From CAYLSO01 sp964386525 (GTDB lineage: Bacteria; Eisenbacteria; RBG-16-71-46; DASYSL01), in the NCBI GenBank assembly GCA_964386525.1, contig CAYLSO010000120.1, positions 1 to 10,966 of the forward strand: a DNA stretch of 10,966 bases. The letters run 5' to 3'. The notes below the pieces were generated by a model that was given only the letters and a program-made list of their open reading frames with translations, made no database searches and had not been told where the DNA came from. The translations under genes were made by a program, and so were the position numbers. Below, piece after piece: positions 7,616-10,966 of this stretch; position 1 is the stretch's first letter; each line of letters starts with the position of its first letter.

Positions 7616-10398
7616 CCGCCTGCGGCCCCCGCGAGAAAACCCCCGGTGTGCGATCCCGGCGCGGCGGCGATGGCCGCGGGCGGGCCCTCGGCCACCAGGA
7701 AGCCGCCCGCCTCCCCGCCCTCCGGGCCGAGGTCCACCACCCAGTCGGCGTTGCGCACCACGTCGAGGTGGTGCTCGACCAGCACCACCGTGTGGCCGCG
7801 CTCCACCAGCCCCGAGAGCACGTCGAGCAGCACCTGCACGTCCGCCACGTGCAGGCCGACGGTGGGTTCGTCGAGCACGTAGAGAGTCGGCCCCGCCGCC
7901 GGGTCGGCCAGCTCGCGCGCCACCTTGAGCCGTTGCGACTCGCCGCCCGAGAGCGTCGGCGCCGGCTGGCCGAGGCGCAGGTAGCCGAGCCCGACGCGCG
8001 CCAGCACCGCGAGCCGCGCGGTCAGCGCCGGGAGGTCGCGGAAGTGGCGCAGCGCCTCGTCCACCGTCAGGTCGAGGACCTCGCGGATGTCGAGCCCCCG
8101 CCAGCGGACCTCGAGCACGTCGGGGCGGTAGCGCGCCCCGCCGCAGGCGTCGCACGGCACGAAGAGGTCGGCGAGGAAGTACATCTCGACGCGGACCGTG
8201 CCGCCGCCCTCGCAGGTCTCGCAACGCCCGCCCGGCACGTTGAACGAGAAGGTGCCCGGCTTGTAGCCGCGCGCCGCCGCCTCGGGCTGGGCGGCGTAGA
8301 GGTCGCGCACCAGGTCGAACGCCTTGAGGTAGGTGACCGGGTTGGAGCGCGGGCTCTTGCCGATCGGCGACTGGTCCACGAGCACGGCCCGGGCCAGGGC
8401 CTCGAGGCCGTCGAGGCCGTCGCACGCTCCGGGCTCGAGGTCGGCGGCGCCGCGGAGCCGCCGCGCCGCCTCGCGATAGAGCGTCTCCTCCACGAGCGAG
8501 GACTTGCCCGAGCCGCTCACCCCGGTGACGCACGACAGCCGGCCCACGGGCAGCCGGACGGTGATGCCCTTGAGGTTGTGGTGGCGCGCCCCGCGGACGG
8601 TCAGCCAGCGCGCCGGGGGGTCGGCGAGCCGGCGGCGGGTGACCGGCGCCTGGCCCCGCAGGTAGCGCCCGGTGGGCGTGTCCGGGAGCGCGGCGGGCGG
8701 GCCGCTGTGCAGGAGCCGCCCGCCGTGTTCGCCGGCGCCGGGGCCGAGGTCCACCACCCAGTCGGCGCGGCCGATCACCAGCGGATCGTGCTCGACGACC
8801 ACGAGCGTGTTGCCGCGAGCCCGCAGGTCCTCGAGCACTTCGAGCAGCCGCCCGACGTCGCGCGGGTGGAGACCGACGGTGGGCTCGTAGAGCACGTACA
8901 GGGTCTCCACCAGATTGGCGCCGAGGGCGCTGGCCAGCTCGATGCGCTGCGCCTCGCCCCCCGACAGCGTGCGGGCCAGCCGGTCGAGGGTGAGGTACCC
9001 GAGGTCCACGCGCTCGAGGTAGCGCAGGCGCGACAGCAGCTCGCCCAGGATGGAGGCCGCCGTCGCGCGGCGCTCCCCCGACAGCGCCCCCCCCAGCCCC
9101 GCGACCCAGGCGCGCGCCGCGGCCACCGTCATGCGGTTGACGTCGACGATGGTCGCCCCGCCGAGGCGCACCCAGCGGGCCTCCGGCCGCAGCCGCGCCC
9201 CGTCGCACGCCGCACAGCGCACCGCCCGCTGGTAGCGCTTCACCAGGAAGCGGTTGCCGGCCTTGTACGACTTCTGCTGCAGGCGGCGCAGAAAGGGGAT
9301 GGCGCCGCGGAAGCCCTCGGTGCCGTGCAGGACCATCTCCTGCTGCGCCCGGTCGAGCTCGCGCCAGGGCGCGTCGAGGGGGATGCCGGTCCGCTTGGCG
9401 AGGTCGCGCAGGCGGCGGCCGAAGTGGTGGCGCCACGAGCCGGCCCACGGATCGACCGCGCCGTCGGCGAGCGTGCGTCCGGCGTCGGGCACCACCAGCG
9501 CCTCGTCGAACTCCAGCACGTCCCCGAATCCGCGGCAGACCGGGCACACGCCGTAGGGCGAGTTGAACGAGAAGAGAATCGGCTCGGGGCGCGGGAATTC
9601 GCGCCCGTCGGCCGCGCAGATCCAGCGCTCGGAGCGCGGCTCGAGCCGGCCGCCGCGCGCCAGGACCAGCCGGCCTTCGCCGCGCGCGAAGGCGGCTTGC
9701 GCCGCCTCCACCAGGCGCCCGGCGCGCTCCCCCGCCCAGCGGAAGCGGTCGGCCACCACCAGGACCTCGTGCGCGCCGCGCGGGGCGGCGGCCACGGACT
9801 CCAGCTCCACGGCCCGCCCGTCCTGCCAGACGCGCAGGAAGCCGTTGGCGACCAGCCCCTCCGCCACCGTGTGCCAGGGCAGGCGCGGCGGCACCGCCAC
9901 CGGGGCCAACACCGCCACCTCTTCGCCCTCCGCCCAGGCGGCCTCCGCCTCGCGCGCCAGGGAGGAGGGGCTGTCCGCGGCCACCGTCCGCCCGCAGTCG
10001 GGGCAGACCGTCTCCCCCAAGCGGGCGAAGAGCAGGCGCAGGTAGTCGTAGACCTCCGTGGCGGTGCCGACGGTGGAGCGGGCGCTCTTGGCCGGGTTGG
10101 CCTGCTGGATGGCCACCGCGGGCGATAGCCCGGTGACCGAATCCACATCCGGGCGCTGCATGCGCTCCAGGAACTGCTTGGCGTAGGTGGAGACCGACTC
10201 GACGTAGCGCCGCTGACCCTCGGCGTAAAGGGTGTCGAAGGCGAGCGAGGACTTCCCCGAGCCGCTCACGCCCGTGACCACCGTGAGGCGCCCGCGGGGC
10301 AGGTCCAGGTCGAGGTTCTGGAGGTTGTGCTGCCGGGCGCCGCGCACCGACAGCACGCCGTCGGCGCCGGCGGTCCGGGAAGCGCTTTCGCGAGGCAC
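7612..10398 (-). CDS. uvrA: Excinuclease ABC subunit A, divergent subclass (UvrA)
   Basis: DNA damage-recognition ATPase of nucleotide excision repair. With the GTG start at 10398 (GGAG 4 nt upstream) it is 928 aa, close to the usual 940. A GTG at 10356, nearer the conserved LSVRGARQHNL, and a longer form from TTG 10542 are alternatives; the latter would begin inside the upstream terminator. Walker A motifs are GVSGSGKSS at 43-51 and 626-634. ABC signatures are LSGGEAQR (from 478) and LSGGESQR (from 816). Walker B II is LYVLDEPT (Asp843, Glu844), and the His loops are at 537 and 876. The C-terminal-half zinc module is intact (Cys726, 729, 749, 752). Two oddities: Walker B I reads LYVLYEPT (Tyr504 in place of Asp), and the first zinc module reads CAAD...CPVC, with one Cys replaced by Asp264. 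YVESVSTYAKQFLERM and SRSTVGTATE-like wording suggest a UvrA subclass distinct from the E. coli type. It is cotranscribed with the cytochrome gene. Confidence 0.94.
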   Translation of the reverse strand: MPRESASRTAGADGVLSVRGARQHNLQNLDLDLPRGRLTVVTGVSGSGKSSLAFDTLYAEGQRRYVESVSTYAKQFLERMQRPDVDSVTGLSPAVAIQQANPAKSARSTVGTATEVYDYLRLLFARLGETVCPDCGRTVAADSPSSLAREAEAAWAEGEEVAVLAPVAVPPRLPWHTVAEGLVANGFLRVWQDGRAVELESVAAAPRGAHEVLVVADRFRWAGERAGRLVEAAQAAFARGEGRLVLARGGRLEPRSERWICAADGREFPRPEPILFSFNSPYGVCPVCRGFGDVLEFDEALVVPDAGRTLADGAVDPWAGSWRHHFGRRLRDLAKRTGIPLDAPWRELDRAQQEMVLHGTEGFRGAIPFLRRLQQKSYKAGNRFLVKRYQRAVRCAACDGARLRPEARWVRLGGATIVDVNRMTVAAARAWVAGLGGALSGERRATAASILGELLSRLRYLERVDLGYLTLDRLARTLSGGEAQRIELASALGANLVETLYVLYEPTVGLHPRDVGRLLEVLEDLRARGNTLVVVEHDPLVIGRADWVVDLGPGAGEHGGRLLHSGPPAALPDTPTGRYLRGQAPVTRRRLADPPARWLTVRGARHHNLKGITVRLPVGRLSCVTGVSGSGKSSLVEETLYREAARRLRGAADLEPGACDGLDGLEALARAVLVDQSPIGKSPRSNPVTYLKAFDLVRDLYAAQPEAAARGYKPGTFSFNVPGGRCETCEGGGTVRVEMYFLADLFVPCDACGGARYRPDVLEVRWRGLDIREVLDLTVDEALRHFRDLPALTARLAVLARVGLGYLRLGQPAPTLSGGESQRLKVARELADPAAGPTLYVLDEPTVGLHVADVQVLLDVLSGLVERGHTVVLVEHHLDVVRNADWVVDLGPEGGEAGGFLVAEGPPAAIAAAPGSHTGGFLAGAAGG

Positions 10399-10479
10399 GG
10401 GGCTCCGGTTCGCCGGTTCGGGGATGGAAACCGAGGGGGAGCGCCGGTGCCGCGTGGCGCCCAACCGTCTCGGGCACCG

Positions 10480-10488
10480 AGTGTAGCA
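10480..10488 (-). promoter_or_regulatory. Putative extended -10 of the uvrA-cytochrome operon
   Basis: On the minus strand TGC-TACACT (10488-10480) has the form TGn plus four of six TATAAT matches. It lies downstream of the intrinsic terminator at 10526-10568 and about 80 nt before the chosen GTG start. No -35 match is visible, as is common when the -10 is extended. The terminator implies uvrA needs a promoter in this interval. Confidence 0.35.
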
Positions 10489-10525
10489 CAGCCCCGGGCC
10501 GCCTTCCCGGGCGGCGTCATCTGGG

Positions 10526-10568
10526 AAAAAAGGGGATGGCAAGCGGCTTGTACCGCTTGCCCATCCCC
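10526..10568 (-). terminator. Rho-independent terminator after the lysine-rich mini-gene
   Basis: Read on the minus strand, a 15-bp stem (arms 10568-10553 and 10546-10532, one bulged base at 10562, loop 10552-10547) is followed directly by six T residues (10531-10526). Stem, loop and T-tract are all canonical. It lies 30 nt past the mini-gene stop and points away from it, separating that gene from uvrA. Confidence 0.88.
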
Positions 10569-10598
10569 CGCGGACGTGCCAGGTCCAGCTGCGTGCTA

Positions 10599-10679
10599 CT
10601 ACTTCTTCTTCTTCGACGCCGCCTTCTTCTTGGCAGGCTTCTTCGCCACCTTCTTGGCGGCCTTCTTCTTCGGGGCCAT
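10599..10679 (-). CDS. 26-aa lysine/alanine-rich basic protein (histone H1-tail-like)
   Basis: A small ORF, ATG at 10679 to TAG at 10601-10599, with a second in-frame TAG directly after. It encodes 26 residues, of which 14 are Lys (all AAG) and 7 Ala, beginning MAPKKKAAKK and ending SKKKK. It has no acidic or aromatic residue, a single Met and no Cys. Support for real expression is unusually strong: an 11-nt Shine-Dalgarno fully complementary to the 16S rRNA 3' end (10696-10686), GGAGG 10 nt from the ATG, tandem stops, and a textbook intrinsic terminator 30 nt downstream. The composition resembles the C-terminal tails of histone H1-like and other bacterial KKAAKK proteins, which bind nucleic acid. 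A role in nucleoid or RNA binding is inference. It lies 83 bp downstream of a receiver-domain gene on the same strand. No promoter of its own is clear, so it may be read from that gene. Confidence 0.72.
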   Translation of the reverse strand: MAPKKKAAKKVAKKPAKKKAASKKKK

Positions 10680-10685
10680 TCGCAA

Positions 10686-10696
10686 ATCACCTCCTT
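10686..10696 (-). promoter_or_regulatory. Full-length Shine-Dalgarno of the lysine-rich mini-gene
   Basis: AAGGAGGTGAT on the minus strand is complementary over all 11 positions to the conserved bacterial 16S rRNA tail (ATCACCTCCTT). GGAGG ends 10 nt before the ATG, slightly longer than the usual spacing. It is the best ribosome binding site in the window. Confidence 0.8.
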
Positions 10697-10718
10697 CGGC
10701 TTCTCACGTACCGTGCGG

Positions 10719-10737
10719 GCGGCCCGATGAGGGCCGC
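10719..10737 (-). other. Perfect 7-bp stem, 5-nt loop hairpin between receiver gene and mini-gene
   Basis: GCGGCCC - GATGA - GGGCCGC (plus-strand reading) lies 25 nt past the receiver-domain stop and upstream of the mini-gene Shine-Dalgarno. There is no T-tract on the minus strand. It could be a weak terminator, a processing or stability element, or a leader structure of the mini-gene. Confidence 0.4.
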
Positions 10738-10762
10738 GGGGCGTTCTACAACCCGTGCTCCT

Positions 10763-10966
10763 TCAGTTCCCGTTTCGGCCCAGCAGCCGCTCGATCTCGC
10801 TCAGCATGCGCTGCAGGTCGAACGGCTTGACCAGATAGCTGTCCGCCAGGTTCTGCGCCGCCTTGCGCACCTCCACTTGGTCGAAGGCGGTCATCAGGAT
10901 CACCGGACAGCTCGACCGGCCCGCGCGCAGCCGCCGCAGCACCGACACCCCGTCGGCGGCCGGCAG
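10763..10966 (-). CDS. Response regulator receiver domain, C-terminal part (5' end outside window)
   Basis: Sixty-seven residues of a CheY-like receiver domain, read from the window edge to the TGA at 10765-10763. They include LPAADGVSVLRRLR (the stretch just after the phospho-acceptor Asp in this fold), then CPVILMTAF with the conserved Thr of strand beta 4, and YLVKPFDLQRML with the conserved Lys of beta 5 and the KPF cis-Pro turn. The protein ends ten residues after the last helix begins (IERLLGRNGN), so nothing follows the receiver domain. It is therefore either a single-domain CheY/Spo0F-type regulator or the C-terminal receiver of a hybrid kinase. The phospho-acceptor Asp, the acidic pocket and the start are beyond position 10966. 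An internal GTG at 10948 is not the real start, because it lies in the middle of the fold. Confidence 0.88.
   Translation of the reverse strand: MPAADGVSVLRRLRAGRSSCPVILMTAFDQVEVRKAAQNLADSYLVKPFDLQRMLSEIERLLGRNGN

Noticed and set aside
7616..10489. A 1746-codon minus-strand frame running through uvrA in another frame and continuing into the cytochrome gene, as if encoding one giant protein.
   Set aside because: Over uvrA the frame gives Arg/Ala/Gly-rich noise with no domain, while the overlapping frame encodes a full UvrA. It stays open because stop codons are rare in such GC-rich DNA. The real cytochrome starts at 7615 with a signal peptide.
10532..10568. The long inverted repeat considered as a mobile-element end or operator.
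   Set aside because: An adjoining six-T tract on the minus strand and position just past a stop codon fit an intrinsic terminator; no transposase or target duplication is present.
10327..10830. Plus-strand frame with a Phe-rich, membrane-like stretch opposite the mini-gene.
   Set aside because: The Phe run is the reverse complement of AAG lysine codons. The SD, tandem stops and terminator all support the minus strand.

Overview
The window is very GC-rich bacterial chromosome. Wobble positions are almost all G or C, so spurious open frames cover both strands. I see no tRNA, rRNA, CRISPR array, insertion sequence or phage gene. Gene order (RNase E/G behind a fused radical-SAM protein) and a multiheme cytochrome with repeat domains suggest an anaerobic or respiratory environmental lineage such as Acidobacteriota or a former deltaproteobacterial group. 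That placement is inference; a marker gene would be needed.

Left block (1-4043, minus strand): an uncharacterised B12-binding-type radical-SAM protein fused to a DUF2344 domain is followed after 4 nt by the start of an RNase E/G family ribonuclease, whose C-terminus runs off the window. Divergent from it (4264-5217, plus strand) is a degenerate member of the eIF-2B alpha/beta/delta family. Both divergent genes appear to use TTG starts with good Shine-Dalgarno sequences; a perfect TATAAT lies in the 220-bp gap between them.

Right block (5249-10966, minus strand): in order of transcription, the C-terminal half of a CheY-like receiver domain, a 26-codon lysine/alanine-rich protein with a complete Shine-Dalgarno sequence and its own strong intrinsic terminator, a divergent UvrA, and an octaheme c-type cytochrome lipoprotein with HEAT-like and TPR repeats. 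The UvrA stop and cytochrome start overlap as ATGA, so the two are probably translated from one mRNA although a shared role is not obvious.

Most of the window is housekeeping. The points most worth a second look are the tiny basic protein gene, the Asp-to-Tyr change in the first Walker B motif of UvrA, the uvrA-cytochrome coupling, and the eIF-2B-like protein that has lost part of its family signature. I found no convincing evidence of a wholly new multi-gene system.
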